A DNA stretch of 64,000 bases, from contig NZ_QGDQ01000004.1 in NCBI RefSeq assembly GCF_003149145.1, positions 1 through 64,000 of the forward strand, in the 5' to 3' direction. Below are positions 7,255 to 14,812 of this stretch, one piece after another (the first letter of the stretch is position 1; each line of letters starts with the position of its first letter). Under the pieces are notes generated by a model. The model was not told the DNA's origin. It worked only from the letters and a program-made list of their open reading frames with translations, and did not search any database. This DNA comes from Quadrisphaera granulorum. Lineage in GTDB: Bacteria > Actinomycetota > Actinomycetes > Actinomycetales > Quadrisphaeraceae. A program made the translations under genes and the position numbers.

Positions 7255-8856
7255 GTGATCTCCCCCTCGCAGCGGCGTCTCCTCACCCCCAGAAGGCTGC
7301 GGCGGCGCGCGGCGACGGCCATGCTCGCCCTGGTCGCGCTGATGGCGGGGATGCTCGGAGTAGCTGCCCCCGCCACGGCAGCCACCGGGAGCCTCATCGC
7401 GCCGAAGCTGTTCCAGGAGCCCAAGGCCGTCGGAGAGACGTTCTTCACCTCGACGTGGACGGCGGTGGAAGGCAAGAACATCGCCACCTCCCTCGTCGGC
7501 TCCCTGGACGGGAGCCAGGACCTCTTCGTCGATGACGTCCTGAAGATCACTTTCACGTACGAGGACGGCTCCACCGAAACCCTCGACCACAACTTCAACG
7601 GCGACGGGTTCTGCTCAGGCATCCGCCCAGTCCCCGAGCTGGACCTGTCGCTCTACCTCAAGCCGGGCAAGACCACGATGACCATCGCGCTCTCCGACTA
7701 CTGCGGAGGCGGCGGCGAGGGCAACAGCGACATCTACATCACGGGTGCCGGCACCTACACCCAGGTCACTCCTGGCGTTCTGCACGAGTGCAAGGGCGGC
7801 ACCGAGGGGAACTGGCGCTTCCACTCGTACGTGAGCGACTCCGACGGCCTCGTGGTGGACAACGCCGCACTGAAGGGGCGCAAGGCGGTGCGCGCCCTGC
7901 AGGTGCCTTACCTCAACATCGCCCTCAGCGAGCGCTCGGCACGGGCCACCTACCGCGCAGAGCTCCGCCCAACTCCCACGCCACAGGCCAACGGCATCAC
8001 GACTGAGCTCATCGCCGGAACCGTAGGGTGCGACGCGACGCGCACCACCGCCAGTTACCTCGTCCGGGGTCTGCCCGGGGGCATGACGCTCACGGTCAGG
8101 CAGACCTACCGCTTCGACCCCGTGAAGAGCGGCGACAGGTGCGAGCCCTCCGGGAAGGTGACGTGCGCCAGGTTCTGGCCGACGCTCGAGTGGAAGACGT
8201 CTCCGATGGTGGGCAATCCGAGGCATATCACGCTGCTCTCCGTCAGCACCGCCCAGCGATTCGACTTCCGGCCGGACGATGCTGAGCTCGGGGCGTGGAT
8301 GGTCGGACAGGACAAGGTCCACGCAGGAAAGAACGTCGGCCTCCTTCACTACCCCGGGACGAAGGAGTTCACGGTCTCGGCGATCGGCAGCAACGAGAGG
8401 AACTGGGACAACTACCACCAGACCTCAAAGATCATGGTGGACATGCCCGGAAACACCGGGGCAGCTGGGTGCCCGGAATGCATCCACATGCACTGGCGCT
8501 GGTCACTCGTGACCAACGCGGGCGCGGTGCGCAGTAATGGGGGGTTCGGTCTCACAAACTTCACCAACGGCAGGCCGGCCGTCCTGCGAGGGTCCCCGCA
8601 GAAGGCAAGCATCACCGTGGTGCGGGAGCACCTTGACCGGGACGAGACGCAGCCGCAGTCGGTCGATGCGCTCGTCAACGACGAGTCCCTCATGGACGGA
8701 CACCCGATCGTCTTCTGGAGGACGTCGAGCGCGGGGATCCAGCAGGCTGACGGCTCGTTCCGCGACGCCGCCTTCCCTCAGCTCTCAGGCAAGCCCGGAG
8801 ACCTCGGCTCGCTCTGGTTCTCCCCACAGCCACCAGTGCTGCCGGGCCCGGCGTGA
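7255..8856 (+). CDS. Secreted hypothetical protein
   Basis: The 533-residue product begins with a twin-basic, long signal sequence (RRLRRRAATAMLALVALMAGMLGVAAPATA), with probable cleavage after ATA near residue 43. A mature part rich in beta-type sequence and several cysteines follows (FCSG, DYCGGGG, HECKGG, GCDAT, RCEPS, TCARF, GCPECIHMHW). The cysteine pattern suggests disulfides in an extracellular protein. No catalytic motif or family is recognised. The start is GTG 7255; an upstream ribosome site is not obvious. The gene stands alone. Confidence 0.6.
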   Translation: MISPSQRRLLTPRRLRRRAATAMLALVALMAGMLGVAAPATAATGSLIAPKLFQEPKAVGETFFTSTWTAVEGKNIATSLVGSLDGSQDLFVDDVLKITFTYEDGSTETLDHNFNGDGFCSGIRPVPELDLSLYLKPGKTTMTIALSDYCGGGGEGNSDIYITGAGTYTQVTPGVLHECKGGTEGNWRFHSYVSDSDGLVVDNAALKGRKAVRALQVPYLNIALSERSARATYRAELRPTPTPQANGITTELIAGTVGCDATRTTASYLVRGLPGGMTLTVRQTYRFDPVKSGDRCEPSGKVTCARFWPTLEWKTSPMVGNPRHITLLSVSTAQRFDFRPDDAELGAWMVGQDKVHAGKNVGLLHYPGTKEFTVSAIGSNERNWDNYHQTSKIMVDMPGNTGAAGCPECIHMHWRWSLVTNAGAVRSNGGFGLTNFTNGRPAVLRGSPQKASITVVREHLDRDETQPQSVDALVNDESLMDGHPIVFWRTSSAGIQQADGSFRDAAFPQLSGKPGDLGSLWFSPQPPVLPGPA

Positions 8857-8876
8857 GGCTTCCGCATGCTCCGTGA

Positions 8877-8890
8877 TCGCCGTCGTCGTC
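8877..8890 (+). repeat. GTC-rich 14-mer copy upstream of acidic-tailed family copy
   Basis: TCGCCGTCGTCGTC lies 87 bp before the GTG of the pseudogene at 8977. This mirrors the copy 240 bp upstream of the intact paralogue (14559-14572). Flanking similarity to the longer repeat element is weak here. Confidence 0.45.
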
Positions 8891-8976
8891 CACCGCTACC
8901 TCCGCGAGGGACGGCCGCTCGGCCTTCGGCAGGGAGCGTCATCGCGTCACCTCCAGCCGTCGGTCAGGGGGGAGCC

Positions 8977-9434
8977 GTGCCTAGGCGGCGCTTCCATCGC
9001 CGGGTCCCGAACCACCGCCCCCGTCGTGTGTCTCATCGGTGGTCACCCCGCTGGCGAAGGTCACGTCGCTGCACGACACGGTGGAGACCTGGCTGACCGA
9101 AGACGCCAGCCCCGCTGGCACCGCCGACGTTGACCCCTTGCTCACCGACCTCACCGTGGCATCGCTGGGCCCGCTCACGGCGTTTCTCGTGAGCACCGAC
9201 CGGTGGACCGGCACCCAGCAAGACCTCGACGACGTGCACTCCCTGCTCGACTGCCTCTCTCCCACCGCGATGCAAGCACGCGCGCTCGCCGAGCTGACCG
9301 ACCTCGGCGTGCTCCGGGAAGGCACCACCCCGGGCAGCCTGGCGGTCACACCAGGCCTGGAAAAAGTGCTGGCAGGCCCGGCGCTCAACCTCCTGGAGGA
9401 GATCACCTTCGACGAGGTCGACGACGAGGTGTGA
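8977..9434 (+). pseudogene. Acidic-tailed family paralogue with a frameshift and two large internal deletions
   Basis: GTG 8977, preceded by GGGGGGAG, begins MPRRRFHRRVPNHRP, matching MPAKRPAHRPPNRRR of the intact copy. A frameshift near 9025-9040 moves the reading to the frame starting at GTG 9039, where TPLAKVTSLHDTVETWL matches TPLEKFRSLHEEVADWL. Compared with the 399-residue paralogue, about 70 residues are then missing, LGPLTAFLVSTDRWTG aligns, about 180 more are missing, and LTDLGVLREGTTPGSLAVTPGLEKVLA with an acidic tail (FDEVDDEV) aligns. Both deletions keep frame. A 131-residue product from GTG 9039 is possible. Confidence 0.75.
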
Positions 9435-9479
9435 CCGGCACGCACGGGCGTCCATCAGCGTGAGCAGTACGGGGCCACG

Positions 9480-9493
9480 GTCGTCGTCCTCAT
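9480..9493 (+). repeat. GTCGTCGTCC[C/T]CAT motif copy
   Basis: GTCGTCGTCCTCAT lies 46 bp after the stop of the pseudogene at 8977-9434. It is identical to 19610-19623 and differs at one base from 14564-14577 and 17197-17210. Confidence 0.45.
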
Positions 9494-9634
9494 CTCCCCC
9501 CGCCTGGACCGCACCGCCAGGCGACGCTCGTCAGCCACCCCCCGAGGTACCGGCTGCAGGTCTGGCGTCGGGGAGCCGGCTCATACGATGCGGCGAGCTG
9601 ACAGCGTCTGACGGCGCAGGGCCGAACGAGGACC

Positions 9635-9780
9635 ATGACCGAAGCGCCGACACTCCTGAGCACGTCTACCTCGTCATCGACGACCTTCTCGATCGCTGAG
9701 CTGGTGGGGCGGGCCGAGGCGGGCCGGCTGGAGATCCCGAGCTTCCAACGCTCCTTCCTCTGGCAGGGGGCGGATGTCCG
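9635..9780 (+). pseudogene. 5' fragment of a DUF262 (GmrSD-type) gene
   Basis: From ATG 9635 the frame reads MTEAPTLLSTSTSSSTTFSI and then AELVGRAEAGRLEIPSFQRSFLW, the conserved N-terminus of DUF262 ParB-like nuclease proteins (S-I-x-E-L, I-P-x-F-Q-R-x-F-x-W). After about residue 48 the reading becomes unrelated low-complexity sequence, so only the first 50 of an expected several hundred residues survive. DUF262 proteins are commonly modification-dependent restriction or defence nucleases. This fragment cannot be active. Confidence 0.6.
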
Positions 9781-10007
9781 GGACTCCCCCGGCGCTCATC
9801 GGATCGACGGTGACCGGCTACTCGGTCGGGCGGAACGGGTTCGACAGCAAGGGCAGCAGCCCCTGGTCCACCACGAAGTCGTCCACGTCGAGGTCGCAGA
9901 CGTTCACCAACATCAGGACCGAGAGCACGTACGTGCTCTCGGTGGCCGCCGTTACCGGCCAGGGCAAGGGGAATGTCGCCACCGTGACGGTCACCATCCC
10001 GCCCTGA
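9774..10007 (+). pseudogene. Orphan fibronectin type III domain fragment
   Basis: The 77-residue frame contains STVTGYSVGRNGFDSKGSS, FTNIRTESTYVLSVAAVTGQ and GKGNVATVTVTIPP. This is the Y-x-V...T-x-Y-x-x-x-V-x-A-V pattern of a single FN3 module with its terminal strand. No signal peptide or partner domain is attached, and it abuts the truncated DUF262 fragment. It looks like the tail of a larger secreted protein left by deletion. Confidence 0.5.
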
Positions 10008-10039
10008 CGCGGCCCGTACCGGATCGGCTTGACGCGGCC

Positions 10040-10050
10040 GTCGTCGTCCT
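10040..10050 (+). repeat. GTC-rich motif copy (GTCGTCGTCCT)
   Basis: A shortened copy of the recurring motif, preceded by GCGGCC as at 19601 and 30903. It sits between the FN3 fragment and the vapBC operon. Confidence 0.3.
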
Positions 10051-10091
10051 TGGTGAGGCCCCGGCTACCTGACCGCCCCCCTCCCACCATA

Positions 10092-10130
10092 TGGAACACA
10101 CATTCCACCTATTTGTGACCACATAGTGGT
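10092..10130 (+). promoter_or_regulatory. Two operator-like palindromes upstream of vapBC
   Basis: The AT-rich stretch before the antitoxin holds TGGAA-N6-TTCCA (10092-10107) and ACCACATAGTGGT (10118-10130), both perfect dyads. VapB/Phd antitoxins typically autorepress from such sites. The dyads and the unusual AT content are seen; the regulatory role is inferred from the family. Confidence 0.5.
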
Positions 10131-10173
10131 AACTTTGCAGTGCCAAAAGAGCGCCACATCAGCTGGAGGAGCC

Positions 10174-10431
10174 ATGACCGAGATCGGGGTCCGTGAGCTG
10201 CGCGACGGACTGAGCCGACACCTGGCACAGGTACGCGAGGGCGCGACGCTGACAGTGACAGACCATGGCCACCCGATCGCCCGACTGGTGCCCTTCACGC
10301 GCCGCAGCGTGCTGGAAGAGCTGATCGCCGAGGGAGTCGCGCGTCGTCCCCACAGAGCCAAACAAGCTTCCCCCGAGCCCGTCACGATCTCATCCACCGT
10401 CAGCGACCTAGTCAGCAACCAGCGCCGGTGA
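10174..10431 (+). CDS. vapB: Phd/YefM-family antitoxin (VapB-type)
   Basis: The 85-residue protein reads IGVRELRDGLSRHLAQVREG, TLTVTDHGHPIARLVP and a polar tail, the classic Phd/YefM antitoxin fold (R-E-L-R; V-T-x-x-G-x-P-I-A-x-L). The N-terminus binds operator DNA and the tail binds and inhibits the toxin. ATG 10174 has GGAGG 5 nt upstream (CTGGAGGAGCC). Its stop overlaps the toxin GTG by 4 nt, so translation is probably coupled. Two palindromes upstream are likely autoregulatory sites. Confidence 0.9.
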   Translation: MTEIGVRELRDGLSRHLAQVREGATLTVTDHGHPIARLVPFTRRSVLEELIAEGVARRPHRAKQASPEPVTISSTVSDLVSNQRR

Positions 10432-10862
10432 TCGCCTACTTCGACACCTCCTCACTGGTTCCGCTGCTGGTCACCGAGGCCGGAAGTGCCATGGCGCGCC
10501 GGCTCTGGGACGGCGCCGAGGTGGTGGTGGTCACCCGCCTAGCCCACGTCGAGGCCTCGGCAGCTCTCGCCGCCGCCGAGCGGGCCGGGCGCATCGACGC
10601 ATCCCAGGAGAGCGCCGCCCGTGCGCTGCTGGAAACGCTGTGGGCCAGCGTCGTCGTCCTCGAGCTGGACGAGACCCTGATGCGGGCCGCCTCACAGCTC
10701 ACCCGTAACCACGGACTGCGGGGCTACGACGCCGTCCACGCCGCCGCCGCCGTTCGCCTGGGCAGCGACGACGACATCGTGGCTGTCTCCGGAGACCGGA
10801 CCATGCTGGCCGCATGGCAACGGATCGGACTGGTGACCGTCAACACCAGCGCAGCCACGTAA
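10428..10862 (+). CDS. vapC: VapC-family toxin (PIN-domain RNase)
   Basis: The 144-residue protein has the PIN acidic centre: MIAYFDTSSLVPLL (first Asp), a Glu in AHVEASAAL, and LRGYDAVHAAAAVRL with a further Asp, plus VSGDRTMLAAW near the C-terminus. Such toxins cleave RNA when freed from the antitoxin. The GTG start at 10428 overlaps the antitoxin stop (GTGA). Size (about 140) and gene order are standard. Assigned substrates vary and cannot be read from the sequence. Confidence 0.9.
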   Translation: MIAYFDTSSLVPLLVTEAGSAMARRLWDGAEVVVVTRLAHVEASAALAAAERAGRIDASQESAARALLETLWASVVVLELDETLMRAASQLTRNHGLRGYDAVHAAAAVRLGSDDDIVAVSGDRTMLAAWQRIGLVTVNTSAAT

Positions 10863-10899
10863 CGCTCGCACGAACAGGACGGCGCCCCGCGCCGCCCAC

Positions 10900-11290
10900 T
10901 ACTCCCCGGGCCTCGTCCACGGGTCGACGAGGCTGAGGTGCAACAGATCGAAGTCAGCGGTGTTCCGCGTGGCCAGAGTCGCTCCCCGCGACCTCACCAC
11001 CGCCGCGATCAGCGCGTCGAGGGCGCTGATCTGGCCCCCTGACGCTCACGCTCGGTCACCACCTCGGGGTAGGCGCCAGCAGCGGCCTCGTCGAAGGGGG
11101 GCACCTTGTCCGCCAGGGCGTGGAACACCCGGCCCGCCGCGGGCGTCAGCGCCTCGCGCCGTCCACCAGCGGGCAGGCGAGCGATGCCGTACCCGACCTC
11201 CGCCACGGTGAGAGCGGTGGTGAAGACGTTCCCGGGCTCCTGGGCCCCGGCCCAGCGCTCGACCGGGACCGCAGGGGCAGCGCGCTGGCA
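10900..11290 (-). pseudogene. Decayed vapC (FitB-like PIN) gene
   Basis: On the minus strand, VFTTALTVAEVGYGIARLP, then FHALADKVPPFDEAAAGAYPE and VTERERQG match the middle of FitB-type PIN toxins (A-E-x-x-x-G-I...PFD-x-x-A). One base later, near 11035, the frame shifts, and ISALDALIAAVVRSRGATL, ATRNTADFDLL and LVDPW continue the family C-terminus to TAG at 10900. The first Asp-containing strand (expected at the N-terminus) is missing. It is therefore both 5'-truncated and frameshifted, and non-functional as read. Confidence 0.75.
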
Positions 11291-11323
11291 ACGCTAGCGA
11301 GCATCCGGTCGCCGAGGAGGGAC

Positions 11324-12547
11324 TTAGCGCGGCACCAGTCCAGCCCCCACGAGGCGGCTGACCAGGCTCGGTTTGCGGGCATGGTCATCGCGCAGTTGGG
11401 CCACCCGACGGGCGAACTCTGCCGAGGTGCCGTTCGCCACGGCGATCACCTGCAGGTCCGCCAGGACCGCGACCGCCTCGTCGTAGGCCTCCGGCTTGGT
11501 CTGGGCGATGAGCGCCTCCACCCGCTGCCAGGCCCCCTCGCCCTGGGACGCGAGGGCCTCCCGCCGGGCGCGGGTCTGCGCGGCCAGACGCTCCTCGCGT
11601 TCCGCCCGCTGGCGCTCGCGCGCTGCCTGCTCGGCGCGCTGGCGCTCCAGCTGCACGGCCGCCTCGGCTCCCAGCAGCTCCCCCGCGGTGCGGCGCTGAC
11701 CAGCGTTGTCGGGCGCTCCCCCGGCCGCGGCGGCAGCCGCAGCTGCGGCGGCGGCACCCCGGAAACCGCGCAGCAGCTCGGCGCGCGCCGCGCCGCCCTG
11801 ACCTGCAAGGAGACGCACCACAACGTCGTCCTTCGTCTGCGCCGGCAGGTCCGCCACGTAGGCGCGCAGCGCCGCCGTCGACGGTTGGGCACCGAGGTCC
11901 GGACTGGCCTGCGCGGCGACGTCCATCAGGTCTTCACTGAGGCCGAAGAAGTGCGCGAACGCCACCAGGCACCCCGGCAGGTCACCCAGGCCGGCGGGGA
12001 CGGGCGGCTCGACGTCGTCGTCGTCCATATGCCCGGCCTGCACCGACAGCAACCACACCAGGTACAGCAGCCGCTGATCCCCCTCCAGCAGCAACGCCCG
12101 CGCCGGCAGGATCTGCCCCAGCCACCCGCCGCCTCCGGGCGCGTCATCCTCGCCCAGGTCGTCGTTGAAGGAGTCGATGAGCTCCTCGGCGAGCTCGCTG
12201 CTGGTGACCGAGTCGACGATGACGCTGAGGATGCGGTGCTCCCCCGCGACGATGACCCTGGCCAGGTCGGTCTCGCCGACGACGGCAGCCGCGTCTTCAT
12301 CGAGCGCGCTCGCTGGCACCCGCAGGAACAGGTGCCGGCTCCCCCAGTTGGTCAGGTAGAGGTGGGCGTCATAGTAGCGGCGCACCAGCGACAGCGGGTC
12401 ACCCCGGAAGCCGCTCCAGTGGTAGACGTTCGTGAACGACGTCGCCGTGATCCGCGCCCGCGTCGACAGGCTCCGCACCTCCGCCTGCTGGGCGGGCGTC
12501 AGCGGCCTGTCGACGGCGACGAACTCCAGGTACTGATACTCGCTCAC
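11324..12547 (-). CDS. Conserved hypothetical protein with C-terminal Arg/Glu-rich coiled coil
   Basis: This 407-residue protein begins MSEYQYLEFVAVDRPLTPAQ when read from GTG 12547. Blocks such as RARITATSFTNVYHWSGFRG, VRRYYDAHLYLTNWG and VIVAGEHRILSVI look like a conserved domain of a widespread actinobacterial hypothetical family, but I cannot name it. A poly-Ala stretch (AAAAAAAAAAAGGAP) separates this from a charged helical segment (LERQRAEQAARERQRAEREE), probably a coiled coil. The longer frame to 12670 runs into the repeat element at 12609, so GTG 12547 is the better start. The Xre/RES operon is divergent. Confidence 0.65.
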   Translation of the reverse strand: MSEYQYLEFVAVDRPLTPAQQAEVRSLSTRARITATSFTNVYHWSGFRGDPLSLVRRYYDAHLYLTNWGSRHLFLRVPASALDEDAAAVVGETDLARVIVAGEHRILSVIVDSVTSSELAEELIDSFNDDLGEDDAPGGGGWLGQILPARALLLEGDQRLLYLVWLLSVQAGHMDDDDVEPPVPAGLGDLPGCLVAFAHFFGLSEDLMDVAAQASPDLGAQPSTAALRAYVADLPAQTKDDVVVRLLAGQGGAARAELLRGFRGAAAAAAAAAAAGGAPDNAGQRRTAGELLGAEAAVQLERQRAEQAARERQRAEREERLAAQTRARREALASQGEGAWQRVEALIAQTKPEAYDEAVAVLADLQVIAVANGTSAEFARRVAQLRDDHARKPSLVSRLVGAGLVPR

Positions 12548-12608
12548 CGTGCAAGCCTGCCGTGCGCTGCGCGCGGCGGCTGCGTGAGGCTCGGCCGGCG
12601 CGGCGGCC

Positions 12609-12705
12609 GTCGTCATCGTCCTCATGGCCCTCCGACTCGACCGGAGCGGTCGGGAGACGTCGTCCGGCACCTCGGAGATGTGGCCCCTTGAGCGTCACGA
12701 GGCGG
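12609..12705 (+). repeat. Dispersed stem-loop element, copy A (right stem arm lost)
   Basis: The order of blocks matches copy B at 14559: GTCATCGTCCTCATGG (12612-12627), then GACCGG, TCGGGAGA, CGGCACCTCGGAGA and TGGCCCCTTGAGCGT (12681-12695). The right arm of the hairpin is replaced by unrelated sequence after TCACGC. It lies between the gene ending its 5' side at 12547 and the Xre-type antitoxin at 12870. It has the same orientation as copies B, C and D. Confidence 0.7.
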
Positions 12706-12869
12706 TCACGCAGTGCACGGCCTCAGCGAGCCTTGAGTCACCCTCACCCCACCGGACACGCTCAGCCGCCACGCTGCTCGACCAGCCGAAAGAGACACCT
12801 TGCTGCTCCACCAGCGGAAAGGCCAGAGTAGTTTGGGCTACTCGGTCTGCACCTATCGCAGGAGGTGCT

Positions 12870-13766
12870 GTGGCGTTTGCCCAGAACGAGGTGAACAAGC
12901 GCCTCGTCTCGATGCCTGCCGGGACCCTCCGCAAGCGGAGTTCCCGAAGCGGAGCACACTCCAGGCTGATCGCCGCTGTGGTGCTCAAGGTCATCGATCA
13001 GCCGAAGCGACCGCGCTCCGCTCTCGTCCGGCTAGGACAGTCGAGCTCGATCTCCCGCGTCCCCCTGGGGTCGTTGATCGTGACGGAGGGACAGACGATC
13101 CTGGTGCGGCGGAGCTCCAGCATCCGCGGCACGAAACGGCACTTCACCATCGTCAACGTGGTCTCTTCACCCTCTGCCCAACACGGCACGCCTCATCGCT
13201 TAGACGACCTGGCCCGAGAGATCCACGTCGACGTCCACGACCTCGTCGACGACGTTCGCGCCGCCGTGGCTCATGTCCCGTTAGCTCCGAAGGTCTACAG
13301 CGATCTCGACGAAGCCGCCCTTCGCGCCCTGCGCGCTGGTGGACTGGCACTCGGAGCGATGCCGCCTCCCACCGAACAAGCCTCCACGTGGACTGACCTC
13401 GAGGGCCGCAAGCTCTTCCGCGAGAGCGTCTCGCTAGAACAGGTCGCACGTCACACGGGGGTCGCCGTGGACGAGCTACTGCGTGCAGTGGCGGAGCGGC
13501 GCCTTCTGTCGATGACGTTGAACGGAGAAGTTCGCCTGCCCGGCTACCAGTTCCGGGAAGACGGCGCTCCACTGGCGGGACTCGACAGAGTGACGACTGC
13601 GCTACCCGAGGGCCTCCACCCCGTGGCCGCCATGCGCTTCCTCACCATGCCGCACCCCGACCTGGAGGTTGCGGGCCAGCCTTTGAGTCCGGTCGAGTGG
13701 CTCAGCCGTGGCCTTGATCCCCTCCCGGTGGTCGAGTTCGCAAACGACCTCGCCCTCGGGCAGTGA
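12870..13766 (+). CDS. Antitoxin with C-terminal MbcA/ParS/Xre toxin-binding domain and long N-terminal extension
   Basis: This 298-residue protein ends with the MbcA/ParS/Xre-type toxin-binding segment: LPEGLHPVAAMRFLTMPHPD, then LEVAGQPLSPVEWLSRG and PVVEFANDLA. Before it lies a helix-turn-helix-like part (SVSLEQVARHTGVAVDELLR, then AVAERRLLSM) that could bind DNA. It neutralises the RES toxin encoded next, with which it overlaps by 4 nt (GTGA). Typical members are about 130-200 residues, so the first 150 residues (a basic, Ser/Arg-rich region) are an unusual extension. GTG 12870 is selected for AGGAGGT just upstream; the open frame continues 5' through repeat copy A without a better start. 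Confidence 0.75.
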   Translation: MAFAQNEVNKRLVSMPAGTLRKRSSRSGAHSRLIAAVVLKVIDQPKRPRSALVRLGQSSSISRVPLGSLIVTEGQTILVRRSSSIRGTKRHFTIVNVVSSPSAQHGTPHRLDDLAREIHVDVHDLVDDVRAAVAHVPLAPKVYSDLDEAALRALRAGGLALGAMPPPTEQASTWTDLEGRKLFRESVSLEQVARHTGVAVDELLRAVAERRLLSMTLNGEVRLPGYQFREDGAPLAGLDRVTTALPEGLHPVAAMRFLTMPHPDLEVAGQPLSPVEWLSRGLDPLPVVEFANDLALGQ

Positions 13767-14473
13767 GCGAACGCCTCCCCCGACCGCAGAGCGCCAACTT
13801 CCCTGACCTCGCGGAGCCCACCTCCGGGCCTCCCTTCGTCCGCGTTCTGACGGCTGGCCACCGCGTCGGGCGCATTTTCATGAAGGGTGGCCCCCACCCA
13901 TCGGCTTGGAGGACCTTCCGCCACTTCGGCCCGACGTCCAACCGCTTCGACCACCACCCGCCTCCGCCAGGCCACCACTCCGTCCGCGCCGTCCAGTACG
14001 CCGCTCCCGGCTGGACGGTCGTCAACACTGCTGGCGCCAGCGTGACCGTCCCCATGCTCCAGGTGTGTCTGCTCGAGGTGTACCGCAGCACCAGAACCGT
14101 CGACGTCGTGCTCAACGAGCCCTGGTACGCGCAGTACGTCCTGGATCGCGATGTCCGACTCCTCGACCTGAGCGACTCGGACTGGATCACCCGAGCCGGC
14201 GGCAACGCCGCGATCAGCAGCGGGGCACACGGCCGCTCCCGTGAGTGGTCTCGAGCCATCTACAACCGCTACGACGTCCAGAGAACAGGGGCTCTGGACG
14301 GGGTCTTCTACCAGTGCTCGAACCTCCCGCGAGCCCGGTCGCTGATGTTCTTCGAGTCAGGGCTCAGCGCGCTACCTGCAACAGCTGAGGTGGAGGTCCC
14401 CCTGGCGCACCCAATCTTGCGCGCGGACATCGAACGTATCTGCCACGAGGCTCGGCTGGCACTGGTGCCCTGA
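13763..14473 (+). CDS. RES-domain toxin
   Basis: The 236-residue protein has the RES pattern: RTFRHFGPTSNRFDHH (the R and the later R-F-D), SVRAVQYAAPGWTV, an E in LLEVYRSTR, then LLDLSDSDWI, REWSRAIYNRYDVQRTGALDG and FYQCS. RES toxins (MbcT/ParT/NatT types) consume or transfer ADP-ribose from NAD+, arresting growth. Known family residues Arg, Glu and Ser are visible. It overlaps the antitoxin stop (GTG at 13763), the standard antitoxin-toxin order. Precise chemistry (NAD+ phosphorolysis or hydrolysis versus protein modification) cannot be told from sequence. Confidence 0.85.
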   Translation: MSERLPRPQSANFPDLAEPTSGPPFVRVLTAGHRVGRIFMKGGPHPSAWRTFRHFGPTSNRFDHHPPPPGHHSVRAVQYAAPGWTVVNTAGASVTVPMLQVCLLEVYRSTRTVDVVLNEPWYAQYVLDRDVRLLDLSDSDWITRAGGNAAISSGAHGRSREWSRAIYNRYDVQRTGALDGVFYQCSNLPRARSLMFFESGLSALPATAEVEVPLAHPILRADIERICHEARLALVP

Positions 14474-14558
14474 CCCGACCGGGACGTTCGTGGTGACCCG
14501 GACGCCACCGCACGGTGATCTGCGGCGGCCAGGGGGCTTCGCCCCGAACGACGCAAGA

Positions 14559-14722
14559 TCGCCGTCGTCGTCCCCATGGCAGTCCATGCGGACCGGACCT
14601 GTTCGGGAGAGATCGTTCGGCCCCTCGGAGAAGTGGCCCTTTGAGAGTGATCGCCTGGTCACTCTCAAAGGGCCACTTCTCCGAGCTCGACGGACCGAAC
14701 ACGCAGGGTCCCCTGGTCACCG
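14559..14722 (+). repeat. Dispersed stem-loop element, copy B (complete, 27-bp perfect stem)
   Basis: The element begins with TCGCCGTCGTCGTC (14559-14572) continuing CCCATGG, then GGACCGGACC, TTCGGGAGA and CGGCCCCTCGGAG. The hairpin arms are 14624-14650 and 14659-14685, a perfect 27-bp inverted repeat with an 8-nt loop, followed by GACGGACCGAACACG and a CAGGGTCC end. It occupies most of the 339-bp gap between the RES toxin and the acidic-tailed family gene. The hairpin could also end transcription from the RES operon. The same block order is seen in copies A and C, and the 3' half in copy D. Confidence 0.85.
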
Positions 14723-14812
14723 ACGGGCGCCCTCTGGAGGGACCCGGGACGGTCACGCCGACCGGACGGGCTCGGCAGCGACGATGTCAGCGGGCTGCGG
14801 CAGAGTGAATCC

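Noticed and set aside
11120-12691. A 523-codon plus-strand frame over the 407-residue gene
   Set aside because: Low-complexity, antisense to a conserved minus-strand protein, and runs through repeat copy A.
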